A stretch of 64,000 bases of DNA from Choricystis sp. odSpoLacu1 (lineage: Eukaryota > Chlorophyta > Trebouxiophyceae): the NCBI GenBank assembly GCA_958009055.1, contig OY253650.1:124001-188000 (forward strand), read 5' to 3'. The number at the start of each line of letters is the position of its first letter. The first letter of the stretch is position 1. The notes under the pieces were generated by a model. That model was not told the DNA's origin. It was given only the letters and a program-made list of their open reading frames with translations, and ran no database searches. Below, in pieces: positions 44,201 to 54,987 of this stretch. A program made the translations under genes and the position numbers.

Positions 44201-44792
44201 TGTCCCCGTGTCCCCTCACATCATGGTCCCGCTCGTCGCGACTGGCGACGAGATGGCGCGCGTCAAATCCTGTGTCGATGACGCGGTCGCCCGAGTGCTG
44301 GCGGCGGCGGGCGCCGGCGCCCCCACCATCACCGTCAAGGTCGGCACCATGGTCGAACTCCCGCGCGCCGCCCTGGTGGCCGCCGACCTGGTCAAAGCGG
44401 GCGCCACCTTCTTCAGCGTCGGCAGCAACGATCTCACCCAAGCGACGTTCGGGTTTTCGCGTGATGATGCAGAGGCCCACTTCCTCCCCGTCTACGTCAA
44501 AGCCGGCCTCCTCTCCGCCGACCCCTTTGTCACGCTGGACACAGCGGGCGTGGGGGAGTTGATCACCATGGCGGTCGCCCGGGGCCGGTCCGTGGACCCA
44601 GGCCTCGAGGTCGGCTTGTGCGGCGAGCACGGCGGCGACGCTGCGTCGATCGCGTTTTGCGAGCGCGAGGGGCTGGCCTACGTGTCCTGCTCCCCGCTGC
44701 GGGTGCCGGTGGCACGGCTGGCAGCGGCGCAGGCCGCCATCAAGGCGCGCAAGGAGGGTGCGGAACAGGGTGCGGGGCACTGCCAGGATTGA
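41296..44792 (+). CDS. PPDK: Pyruvate, phosphate dikinase
   Basis: Exons 41296-41601, 41693-41749, 41894-41923, 42065-42284 and 42382-44792 give 1007 aa. PPDK interconverts pyruvate + ATP + Pi and PEP + AMP + PPi. The ATP-grasp domain begins RVYTFVKGESDGGAEMKELL and continues with GGKGANLCEMAKVGLNVPPG across three splices. The phosphohistidine domain carries GGQTSHAAVVARGWGKP with catalytic H558. The C-terminal PEP/pyruvate barrel has GLCGEHGGDAASI (C951) and ends SCSPLRVPVARLAAAQAAIK. The first exon adds about 100 residues not found in bacterial enzymes; the early part may be a transit peptide. Exon 3 is only 30 nt. Whether it is plastid or cytosolic cannot be decided. Confidence 0.95.
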
Positions 44793-45011
44793 GAGGGAGA
44801 GAGAGAGTGTTTTTTTGTGTTTCGCACAGGGCGTGGGCTAGGAACCATTGCCACGACGCGCATGCGCGCGTGTTTGTCTTTTACGGCGTTGTCGCACAAA
44901 GAAGAAGGAGAGAGAGGCATGAAGGGGAGAGAAAACTGTTTTTTGTTTGTTTCGGAGCGGCAGGTAACATACAAAAAACAAAACAACACACACCCCCTCT
45001 GTCTCCACCTC

Positions 45012-46389
<1,378 letters not shown>

Positions 46390-46607
46390 GTGTGGAGGTG
46401 GGGGGCGGCTTCCGACGCTAGGGACGGGCTGGGGAGGCAGGTACGTGTGATGCTAGAGCAGGTGTTGGGGGAGAGCGGGCGAGAGCGGGCGCCAGGCGTC
46501 TCTCGAAGAAACAAAGTGGAAAGTGTTTTTTCCTCTCGTCCAGCCTCCCCTTGTTACCTTCCCCCACACCGAGACCAACTTCCTCTCTCTCTTCTACTAC
46601 ATCCACA

Positions 46608-47601
46608 TCACACAGCCTTCAAATCCTTCTCCTTGGCCGCCAGCAGCACGCCCACCTCCTTCTCCGCGGCGTCCACCAGGCCCTGCACCCGCTTCTCCGC
46701 GCGCCGCACCTCGTCGGTCGACGCGGCGCCCTTGGCCGCCGCGTTGGCGTCCCGCCGGGACGCGCGCAGGGAGACACGGGCGGCTTCAGCCTCGGAGCGC
46801 GCCACCTTGGTCATGGCCAGGGCGGACTCTTTGGTGGGTCTGAGGAGGAGGAGGGGGGGGTGAAGGGTGAGTTTTTTTCGCTGTTTCCTTCCCTCCCTCT
46901 CCTCCCCATCCAACACCCCCCAACCCACACACACTCACTTGGGCACCGGTACCACCACCTCCCCCCCCTCCACCCTCGGGTTGAGCCCCAGCGGCGAGTC
47001 CCGGATGGCTGTGGCGACTGCACTCACTGTGCTCCCATCGTACGGCGCCACCACCAGCGTTGTCGCATCGCGCGCGGTGACGGTGGCCAGTGCTTTGAGG
47101 GGGGTCGCGTGGCCGCCGGTGTCTCCATACGCGCCGCGCACCGGGATGTGCTCCAGCAGCGACGGCGCGGCGCGCCCCGTGCGCAGCGCGGCCAGGCTGC
47201 GGCGCAGGTGGTCCAGGGCGGCGTCCAGCCGGGTTTGCAGGGCGTCATAGTCGACGCCTTGGGGCGTGGTGGCGTCTGTGGCGTCGGAGGCGGCGGCGGC
47301 GGTGTCAGAGCGTTTGCCTGGTTTGGGGTTTTCTGGGTGAATGAGAGAGAGAGGTGATCGGTTGCGTGTTTGCTGTGCCACACGCACATACCTTATGCCT
47401 CCTACACCCCTCCCACACACACTCACTGTGCGCTTTGGCCGCAAACGGGCGCCCGCCCGCCGCGTCGCGCGCGGCTCGCCCGGTCGCGGCGGCGGCCGCC
47501 CTGGCGCTGGCGCTGGCGCCACCACGCCAGGCTGTGATCACGGCATCACAGAGGGCGGAAGCGGTGCGCGACCGAGCTGCGCGGGTGAGGGAGGTCAGCA
47601 T
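46608..47601 (-). CDS. RRF: Organellar ribosome recycling factor
   Basis: Exons 47601-47427, 47332-46939 and 46839-46608 give 266 aa. RRF releases ribosomes from mRNA after termination, here in mitochondria or plastids. The N-terminus (MLTSLTRAARSRTASAL, Arg/Ala/Ser-rich) looks like a targeting peptide. The core reads LDHLRRSLAALRTGRAAPSL, LATVTARDATTLVVAPYDGS and AIRDSPLGLNPRVEGG. VPVPKPTKESALAMTKVA then spans the last splice, where bacterial RRF has its LTEERR region. The protein ends in a helix with KEVGVLLAAKEKDLKAV. The conserved ERR is relaxed to KES here, as in some organellar proteins. It is divergent with the Rpp21-like gene, with only 112 bp between starts. Confidence 0.9.
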
Positions 47602-47713
47602 CGGCAGCGGGGACTCGCGGAATTTGCGAAGAGTGTTTTTCTTTTTCGCGGCTAGCCTCCACATCTCGTCCCGATTTTTTGCGCCCACGCGCGCGCCACA
47701 CCACCCCCGCGAC
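47602..47713. promoter_or_regulatory. Very short divergent promoter (RRF / Rpp21-like)
   Basis: Only 112 bp separate the two start codons, so the two promoters must overlap. The stretch includes a run gtttttctttttcgcgg that is AT-richer than its surroundings. Shared regulation is inferred from geometry. Confidence 0.5.
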
Positions 47714-48281
47714 ATGGCCACCGCCCTGCGCGCCCCCACCCGGCGAGCTGCGGCGTCCTCCCCCGCCGGCGTGGCTGTGGCGCACTTGGTGGCGGCTGCG
47801 AGTGACGCGCGGCGCTCCGGGGCGGGGGCGCTCGCGCAAGAGTTGGCGGTGGCCGGGTTGCGGGTGAGTGCAAGAGTGGTGTTTGTGATAATGACTAGGT
47901 AGCTGGACGTGCAACAAAGCAGGGAGGCGAGCCCTCTCCTCAACTCACCCCCCTCCCTCCACCCCCCAGCTGGCCACCACCACCGCCGCCCCTCTACCCC
48001 GGGGCTCCACGCACGCCCTGTGTCCTGCCTGCGGCACTCCCTACGCAGCCTGCGACTACGTGACCTCAACCGTGATCACCCTGCGCCGACCGCCGCGGCG
48101 AGTCAGGAAGGCGGCCGCCGTCGCGCGCGCGGCCGCGGCCGCCGCCCGCCGCCCGCCGCCCGCCCCCAAGAACACGGCGGGCCTAGTGCTGAGTTGCGGC
48201 GCGTGCGGCAAAGCCAGGTTGAGGCGGTTTTATTCGAGGGAGTTGGCAGAGGCGGCGAGGGTGGCTGGGGCGGCAGCGTGA
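47714..48281 (+). CDS. RNase P/MRP subunit, Rpp21/Rpr2-like
   Basis: Exons 47714-47863 and 47970-48281 (phase 0) give 153 aa. The family (Rpr2, Rpp21, Snm1) has two N-terminal helices and a zinc ribbon, and serves in tRNA and rRNA processing. Here the helices read AVAHLVAAASDARRSGAGAL with LAQELAVAGLRLATTTAAPL. A first CxxC follows in HALCPACGTPY, a basic linker comes next (VITLRRPPRRVRKAAAVARA), and a second CxxC lies in LSCGACGKARLRRFYS. The helix-CxxC-basic-CxxC order and size fit well, although the sequences are short and divergent. Confidence 0.65.
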
Positions 48282-48560
48282 GAAAGAGAAGGGGGGCACA
48301 CATAGAGTGGTGTGTTTTTAGCTTATGGAGCATGATTAGAGACGCGCGCCGACCAGCGCGTGCATTCCGCAGTGGACACACCTGGCGTTGCCGTGGCGGG
48401 GGGCGGGGCAGAGACTGAAACCCCCCCTTTTCGTGCTGTGACACTCCTGCGTTTGTTTCTTCGCACCTCTGCGCGCCTCTCTCTTTGCGGCGCTCCAACC
48501 CCACCCCACCTCCTTCCCAAGCCCCAAACCACGAGGGCCCGCTCCCCGCCGCCCGTCACC

Positions 48561-50235
48561 ATGGGCGAGCGGAGTGACGCCAAACCTGGCGCCCCGCGCG
48601 CGTTGGGGCCCTTCATCGCGCTTACCGCCGCCTACCTGGGCCTCAACTCCATCCTCAACCTGAGCAACAAGTACGCGCTGGTGAGTGCGTGGGGGGGATG
48701 GGAGGCGAGGTGGGGGCGCGCGGTGCGCCCGCGCGCGTGGCCCGCTGCTTAGCCAGGCTGTGTGTGAGTGCGGGCCGGTGTTTGTGCGGCCGCGCCCTGG
48801 TGGCCGCGCCTTGCCCTCCCAGCACACGCACATGAATGTGCTCTACGCGGTGGGCGCGCCAATTGGGGCGCCACCCCCAGCCGGCGCGCGTGCCTTGGGC
48901 ACGCGCGTCTCCTGCGCGGGACCCTCGAATTCGCAGCGCCGCGCGCACACACGCACACGCGGCCCTCCGCCCTCCTCCCGGCCCCACCACGCCTGGGGCA
49001 CCTTGGCAAACCACACTCTGTGATGTTGCCAGCGTGACGGCGCGTGGGGTAGGCAGGCAGGAGCGTGCCAGACGCGGCGTCGACGGGAGCCCGCCGGGCC
49101 AATAAAGAAAGAAAGAAAAAAACGCGCGCGGCTCGGGCGCTGCCGCTCGTGGCCGCGAGGGGCGCCTCGTGGTTTCTCCTGACCTGCCCCGCGGGCGGCG
49201 CCGACCCGTTTCTCACCTTCTCCCTCCCACACCAACACCCCCACTCCCCCTCAGGGCATGTACGGCTTCAAGTTCCCCCTCCTCCTCACCTCGTGCCACA
49301 TGCTGTTCTCCTTCCTCGCGCTCGCGCCCTACATGCTGTCGTCCACGATGCGCCCCCGCCACGCCGACTCCCTGCGCCGCCAGTGGAAGGGCTTCGTCGC
49401 CATCGGCCTCTACATGGCCCTCAACATCTCCCTCAACAACTCGAGCCTGGTGGAGATGACACTGAGCCTGAACCAAGTCATTCGCGCCTCGATCCCCGTC
49501 TTCACGTGCCTCCTGGCCACCGTCGTCGAGAGCAAGCGCCCCACCCAGTCGGAGGCGCTGTCCCTGCTCGTCCTGACGGCGGGCGTCATGGTGGCGGTGT
49601 GGGAGGGCACGGTGGCGGGGTCCCCCCGCGCGGTCGGCCTGTGCATCGCCGGCACGGTGTCCAACGCGCTCATGATGACCACCTCGGGCCGCGTCCTGTC
49701 CGAGAAGGTGGACGTCCTGCGCCTCACCTTCTACACGGCGCCCGTGTCCCTGGCCGCCCTGCTGCCCGCGTTTGTGGCGTCGGGGGAGGCGGGCCGGTTT
49801 GCGCGCGAGTACGCGCCGCGCCACGTGCGCGACGCCTACATTATCATCCTGGCCACGTCAGCCGTGGCCCTGTCCTACAACGTGGTCCACTCCCTCATGA
49901 TTCAGCAGACGTCTGCTGTGACGACGACTGTGCTGGGCGAAGTCAAGATTGTGGGTTTGATGGTGCTGTCGTACGTGCTGCTCGGTGAGAAAAAAGCGTT
50001 CACCGTCAAGATGTCCATCGGGTGCGCCACCGCCATCGCAGGCTTCTGCATGTACTCGCACGCCAAGCTGGCGGCGGTGAATGGGGCGGCGTCGCCCGCG
50101 GCTGATGTGCAGCTGGGGCGGCTCGCGTCGGAGCACATGGCGAGGCTGGGGGGGCGTGCCTCGTCCAACGGGGCGGCGGTCGGGGAGGGGGCGCCCCTGG
50201 TGCCGAGGCACAAGGGGGAAAAGGAGGAGGTGTGA
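48561..50235 (+). CDS. Triose-phosphate-translocator family transporter
   Basis: Exons 48561-48680 and 49255-50235 (phase 0) give 366 aa. It belongs to the TPT/nucleotide-sugar transporter branch of the drug/metabolite transporter superfamily, with about nine to ten membrane spans. Recognisable segments are AYLGLNSILNLSNKYALGMY across the splice, FKFPLLLTSCHMLFSFLALA, LYMALNISLNNSSLVEMTLS, LNQVIRASIPVFTCLLATVV and YNVVHSLMIQQTSAVTTTVL. A charged tail ends in KGEKEEV. The NQVIRASIPVFT block resembles Golgi-type solute transporters more than plastid triose-phosphate exchangers, and no transit peptide is seen. The substrate is not predictable. The 574-bp intron is the longest in the window. Confidence 0.88.
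48681..49254 (+). other. Unusually long intron (574 bp)
   Basis: Most introns here are 60-250 bp. This one contains GC-rich, locally self-complementary sequence (about 48850-48960) and an A-rich patch with an AATAAAGAAAGAAAG run near 49100-49115. It also has a TGATG near 49021 and a CTGA near 49179, but they are too far apart for an ordinary box C/D RNA. Nothing can be called. Confidence 0.4.
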
Positions 50236-50657
50236 AGTGTGAAGAGGGTGGGGGGGCTGTGCGCTAAACACGCCTCTGCGCGTGGACGCGTTTGTCCCCC
50301 CTTTTTTTCACGCTTCCCTGCGACGCTGGCGCGCGCTGCGTGCGCGCTGTGTTTGCTGCTGTACCCTCGCCTCCCCCACACGCCTTCTTCGTTAACCACT
50401 TTGTTTTCCATTTTTCTGCTGCTCTCTTGCTGCCTTTTTTTTCCATTTTTCTGCTGCTGCTGCCTCTTTCCACCCACCAGTTTTTATTATTCAAAGAAAT
50501 ATGACTCGAAAAAACTTAGCCCCCCTTTCCCCCACCGTTTTTTTTTAAGACCTCCCTCGTGTTGCCCGCCATGCGCGCGTGTGCCGTGTTCAGGCGGAAA
50601 AAAACAGTGTGCGTGTTGCAAAACAAACAAAAAACTTCGCGAAAAAACAATCACCTC
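50236..50657. other. Convergent 3' region, T-rich, with 20-bp direct repeat
   Basis: This 422-bp gap lies between the transporter and kelch gene ends. A 20-bp sequence beginning ttttccattttt occurs identically at 50404-50423 and 50439-50458. The surroundings are T-rich, with CTG triplets, and become the most AT-rich part of the window near 50480-50520. It probably holds both 3' untranslated regions. Confidence 0.6.
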
Positions 50658-52256
50658 TCACTCACCATCCTCTGAATCCGTGCCCCACTCCTCCGCATCC
50701 TCCAGCGCGGCCTCGCCCTGAGTGCTGGCGCGCACACACTCCCACCCGGCCAGCGTTTTGAGGTTAAACCTCCACACGTCGTCCAGTGTGACGTCACAGT
50801 GGGCAACCTCCACCAACCCGCCAAACAGGTGCAGCGCGTCCCCCACCACCACCAGCACGGGGGCCGCCCGGGACCGGGGTCGGGGCGCGTCCCGGGCGGC
50901 GGCGGCTGCGTCGGCGCCGAGGAGGGCGGGGGAATACAAAAGTTCGGTGACGGCGCCTCCTTTCCCACCGCCCACCCTCAAAGCAGCCACCGCTTTGCGC
51001 ACGGCGTGGCCGCGGTAGCGCGCCTGGATGCGGGTGGCGGCAGCGTGCAGGGCGGGGGTGACGGGGGTGCCGGAGGGGAGGGTGGGGGTGGGGGTGTCGG
51101 GTGCGACGCCCGCGGCGACCGCCGCCCGCGTCGGCCGCAAAATGACCGGAAACCATTTTCCAGCGGCTGCATTAAACTGGAAAATGTCATCATAGTGATC
51201 CGAGTACAGTTTATCTCCTTTACGGGCCGCGTCCACGACGCCGCCCCACAGAATGGCGCGGCGGCGGTGCAGCGCCAGCCCAAACGACGCGCGCGGCACG
51301 GGCGCAAACCCCGCGCGCGGCACCTTGCGCCAGGACGGGGCCTTTGTGGACAGGCCGGCCAGGCACCACACGTCGTCGTGCACCCTGTCGGCCGCGCCCG
51401 AGTCGTCGGGGGCGGCGGTGTGGCCGCCGACGACGAAGAGCGAGTCATCTAAAACAAACACGCCGCACCCGCCGCGGGGGGAGGGGCCGGCCCCCGTGGG
51501 GGAGAGCTGGCGCCAGGCCAGGTCGGGCACCGAGTAGAGCCAGACATCGGCGTGGTAGGTGACGGAGGATCCATCGTCCGAGAAGCCGCCGAACAGGAGG
51601 AAGGATTGTTTAAACGCGGCGGCGCGGTGGCCCGACCGCGCGGCCGGCCCGCCCTTCCCCGGCAGCTGCTCCCACGCCCAGGTCGACACGTCCAGGCGCC
51701 ACACGTCTTTAAAGTGGCGAAACTTCTCCATGTCGCGGGAGGTGACCTCCCCTCCAAACACGTACACGTGCCGCCCCACCGTGGTGGCTGTGTGGCCCGA
51801 GCGCGGCGGCGGCGCGGCCGCGGGGCCGCCGGCCGTCGTCACCGCGTGCCACCCGCCCCCGCCGTCGCGCGAGGGGCGCCACAGCCACACGTCGCCAAAC
51901 GTGTGCATGGTTTCTTTGCGTCCATCCACGTCGAAGCGTTCGCCCCCGTGAAACAGGACGGCGTCGGGGGCCGGCGGTGACGCGCCGCCGCCCGGGCGCG
52001 GCAGCGCGACGGTGGCGACGCCCGCGTAGACACGGGGCGGCATGGCGGTCGCGTCGGCCGCAGGCCCCACCACGGTTGCGGCTGCGTCCTGGAGGGCGAA
52101 TTCTTTGAGCAAAGCGTCGAGGTCGGTGTCGGCTGCGGCAGTCGCAGCCGCGGCGCGGCGTTCCGCCTTTTTGGCCGTTTTTTGGGCCGTCTTCTCGGCG
52201 CCGACGCCGGGCTTGGCGCCCTTGGCTTTCTTGCGCTTGTCTCGGCCGGAGCCCAT
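50658..52256 (-). CDS. Kelch-repeat protein (KLHDC4 type) with IQ motif
   Basis: A single exon of 532 aa starts at MGSGRDKRKKAKGAKP, as in KLHDC4 proteins, which open with a basic helix followed by LDALLKEFALQD. Kelch blades are seen from their GG and W pairs: DAVLFHGGERFDVDG with WLWRPSRDGGGGWH, RHVYVFGGEVTSRD with DVWRLDVSTWAWEQLPGKGG, and SFLLFGGFSDDG with SLFVVGGHTA. An IQ-type calmodulin-binding motif, AATRIQARYRGHAVRKAV (about residues 405-425), is inserted before the last blade, VLVVVGDALHLFGGLV. The C-terminus is acidic. Kelch propellers mediate protein contacts; the exact partner is unknown. It is divergent with NUP35. Confidence 0.88.
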   Translation of the reverse strand: MGSGRDKRKKAKGAKPGVGAEKTAQKTAKKAERRAAAATAAADTDLDALLKEFALQDAAATVVGPAADATAMPPRVYAGVATVALPRPGGGASPPAPDAVLFHGGERFDVDGRKETMHTFGDVWLWRPSRDGGGGWHAVTTAGGPAAAPPPRSGHTATTVGRHVYVFGGEVTSRDMEKFRHFKDVWRLDVSTWAWEQLPGKGGPAARSGHRAAAFKQSFLLFGGFSDDGSSVTYHADVWLYSVPDLAWRQLSPTGAGPSPRGGCGVFVLDDSLFVVGGHTAAPDDSGAADRVHDDVWCLAGLSTKAPSWRKVPRAGFAPVPRASFGLALHRRRAILWGGVVDAARKGDKLYSDHYDDIFQFNAAAGKWFPVILRPTRAAVAAGVAPDTPTPTLPSGTPVTPALHAAATRIQARYRGHAVRKAVAALRVGGGKGGAVTELLYSPALLGADAAAAARDAPRPRSRAAPVLVVVGDALHLFGGLVEVAHCDVTLDDVWRFNLKTLAGWECVRASTQGEAALEDAEEWGTDSEDGE

Positions 52257-52551
52257 GGTGTGGGAGTCTTCTGTCCAGGCGTCGGCACCAGGACAGAGAG
52301 AGAGGGGCGGCGCCACTAGGCGAAAAAAGGAAGAAATGCGGGAGGTTGGAAGTGGGGCCAGTCCGATTTCGCTCGCAGAAAAACGGCGCGCTTCTCTTTT
52401 TGCGGGGCAGCTGCTGTGCGCGTTTGCGTCAATCCTCCCCAACATCCACCCATCGCGCTCCCACTCAGCACGCCTGTGCAGACACACGCCCTGCGCGCGG
52501 CGTGCGCCCCGTCAATCGCCTGCCGCGCACGCTCGATCCTCGCGCGTCCCA

Positions 52552-53508
52552 ATGGCCGCGCCCAACGCTGACACCTTCGCCCCCCTCCTCTTCACGCCGC
52601 GCCCCGCCACCGGCCAGGCCCGCTCCGACTACGCGTCCCCACGCTACGGCGGTGGCCGGCACGGAGGGCTGGAGCGCTCCCCCACCGCCGACCGGGGGGG
52701 CGTGCCCTCGTTCTCGCGCCTCGGGTCGTCCGCCCTGCGCGACGGCGCCACGCCACGCGGGCGGGGGGGCACACCAGGGCCTCCCGGCGGGGGCGGGCCC
52801 TCTTTGGCGGGGGCGCCGTCTCTGTTTGAATCGTCTTATGAATCGCCGAGCGGCGGCGGCGGGGGCGGGGGGGGCGGCTGGGGCGCGCCCGCCCCCCCCA
52901 CCGCGTCGTTGATGGCGGTGGATGGTGGTGGCGGGCTGACGGGCACGCTGGGTGGAAGCAAAGCGGCCGCGCCAGTTGGCGGCGGCGGTGATGGCGACGC
53001 GTGGGTGACCGCGTTTGGGTTTGCGCCGCGCGACGCGCCGCTCGCGCTGGGCGCGCTGGCCGCCTGTGGCGACGTGCTGGCGTTTGGCAGTGGGCGGCAC
53101 GACGCGGTCAACTGGGTGCACGTCCAGTTTGCGGTACGAGAGAGTGGGGAGAGGGCCTGGAAAAGAGGGGCGTTTGTTTCGACCGCGGTCGTCTCACCAG
53201 CCCACCCCCCCAAAAACCCTCAGAACAAACACCAAGCCGCCCGCGCGCTCGCCCGGGACGGCTCCCTGCTGGCCGGCCGCGTCATCCTGGGCGTGCGCCG
53301 CCTGGACGCGGCCCACCGCGCAGAGGCGGCCACCGTCGCGGCGGGTGGCGGCGGCGCTGCGTCCACCCCCTCTGCCGGCGCGCTGCGGTCGGCGCCGCCG
53401 TCCATGCCGACCCGCACGTACCGGGTGGACGCGCCCGCCAGCGACGGCCTGCCCGCGCCGGCGGGGGGGCCGTGGAGCAAGGTGGCGCGGTTTGTGTTTG
53501 GCGCGTGA
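52552..53508 (+). CDS. NUP35: Nucleoporin NUP35/Nup53
   Basis: Exons 52552-53133 and 53224-53508 (phase 0) give 288 aa. NUP35 (yeast Nup53/59) is an inner-ring nuclear pore component. The first half is disordered and Gly/Pro/Ser-rich. The MPPN-type RRM follows: DAWVTAFGFAPRDAPLALGA, the CGDVLAFGSG turn, and HDAVNWVHVQFA. After the splice come NKHQAARALARDGSLLAGRV and ILGVRRLD. WVTVFGF and the NWVH motif are diagnostic. The C-terminal stretch GGPWSKVARFVFGA resembles the amphipathic helix by which Nup53 touches the nuclear membrane. Confidence 0.88.
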   Translation: MAAPNADTFAPLLFTPRPATGQARSDYASPRYGGGRHGGLERSPTADRGGVPSFSRLGSSALRDGATPRGRGGTPGPPGGGGPSLAGAPSLFESSYESPSGGGGGGGGGWGAPAPPTASLMAVDGGGGLTGTLGGSKAAAPVGGGGDGDAWVTAFGFAPRDAPLALGALAACGDVLAFGSGRHDAVNWVHVQFAVRESGERAWKRGAFVSTAVVSPAHPPKNPQNKHQAARALARDGSLLAGRVILGVRRLDAAHRAEAATVAAGGGGAASTPSAGALRSAPPSMPTRTYRVDAPASDGLPAPAGGPWSKVARFVFGA

Positions 53509-53673
53509 GGGAGAGAAAAGTTGAGCGAGAGTGTTAGACACAACGACCCCATGGTTATTTCTTTCAATTGTGTGCATGTGCATAAGAAGGGTGATAACAA
53601 TCTTGACAGTGTGGCCGGGGGCAGGCAAAAATGATGGTGAGAAAACGAAAACAAACAAAGACAAATCGTCCGT

Positions 53674-54343
53674 TCACTTTTTAAACCGCCACCAGGCGAC
53701 CAAAAGCACGATGCTGACCACCGCCATCCCTCCATACGCCAACAGGGCGTCCGTCTTCTGCCTCCTCTCGATGATGCGCAGCACAGAGTCGGACAGGCCG
53801 AGGCCGTGCAACACATCAAGCGCTTTTGTGCGGGCCGCCTTCAACCGCTCGCGCTGGCCCGACATCTCAACCAAAGCGGCCGCCCCGGTAGCCAGCGCCT
53901 CCTCCAGCATGCGCTTGGAGGAACGCACGGAGGCCAGGGCGCCCGCCTCCGCGTCGGCGGCCACACTGAACGCGGCCGCGTCGTCCGCGCCGGCGAGCAG
54001 GTCGGCGCGGGCGGCCGCGTCAGCGACGCGGCGGCGCTCGCGGTGGGTGTGGCGGTCCAGGGCGGTGCGCAGGGAGGAGGCTTCTTCCGAGACTTGCTCG
54101 ACTTTGCTGTTGGGTGGTGGGGAGGGAGGCATAGGGGGGGTCGATCCAATAAACAGGCCTCCAAAGACCCTTTCCTCCTCTTTTCCTATTCCAAACTCTC
54201 TCTCACCGTTTCCACAGGTCGCGCGCACTCGCGGGCTGCCGCACGACCGCCATCCGCCACGCCGCGTCCAGCGACGCGGCGGTGCGCTGCAGCTCGCCCA
54301 GCTTGGACGCCAGGTCGCGGGCCAGGGAGGATGTGTCGCCGCG

Positions 54344-54376
<33 letters not shown>

Positions 54377-54664
54377 AGGGCAGGTGAGTGGAAGGGTGCG
54401 GGGTGCCAGCGATGCGCGAAACTCAACACGATGGCGCGCTGGCGCGGTCGGCGTTGCACCCCGCGTCGGGCTCGCCCCGCGCCGCCTGCTCCCTCTCCAC
54501 TGGTCCACCCCAAGATGTGCAGCTTGGTGCGACGGTTGGACGCAGCGCTCGACGCGACACACAACAACACGCACCGCTTCCGCTTGCTCCAGCCGCTCCA
54601 CGCCGCCGCGCAGGTTGAGGATGAGGGTGCGCGCAGCAGTGTGCAGCTGCTGCAGGTCGGCCAT
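53674..54664 (-). CDS. Membrin/GOSR2-type Golgi SNARE
   Basis: Exons 54664-54575, 54349-54207 and 54106-53674 give 221 aa, the usual membrin length. Membrin is a Qb-SNARE in ER-to-Golgi transport. The N-terminal helices appear as MADLQQLHTAARTLILNLRG and SSLARDLASKLGELQRTAAS. The SNARE motif includes LEEALATGAAALVEMSGQRE, RLKAARTKALDVLHGLGLSD and SVLRIIERRQKTD, whose LGLSxSVLRxIERR is a membrin signature. It ends in a tail anchor, AYGGMAVVSIVLLVAWWRF, plus KK. Intron 1 holds a (TG)13 run. The gene is divergent with the MTNB-MTNC gene. Confidence 0.9.
54351..54376. repeat. (TG)13 microsatellite in membrin intron 1
   Basis: A perfect dinucleotide run directly precedes exon 2 on the coding strand; it reads (CA)n there and forms the pyrimidine/purine stretch just before the AG acceptor. 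Confidence 0.92.
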
Positions 54665-54987
54665 TATGAGAGGTGGGAAAACGCGTCCTCTTTGTCCGCT
54701 GTCGAATGCACGAAACAAGAAAGACGTTTTCGTTCCGACACAAATCGCTCTTGTTCTCTTTTTTTCTTTTTCGTCCCGCAGTGTGCCGGCCGTGCACCAC
54801 ACGCTCCTGCTGCACAAGGTACGTACCTACGCTCGTCTATGCTGCGTCCCCGTGGCTTGTGTGGGGAACGGAACCCTGGGCGCCCGCGAATTGTTCCTTT
54901 TGCCCAGAGCCGTCGCCCCTCACCCCGACCCACTCCACTTTCAGGCCTAGCGAAAGCAAAGCACGCCACAGAAACATCACAACAACA
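54665..54987. promoter_or_regulatory. Divergent region, membrin / MTNB-MTNC
   Basis: A 323-bp gap lies between two head-to-head starts. It has an AT-richer, pyrimidine-rich segment (about 54745-54775). No open frame of convincing composition is present. Promoter function is inferred from geometry. Confidence 0.4.

Noticed and set aside
49000..49185. Possible box C/D snoRNA in the long transporter intron
   Set aside because: The TGATG and CTGA candidates are about 150 bp apart with no terminal stem or internal C'/D' pair that I can find.
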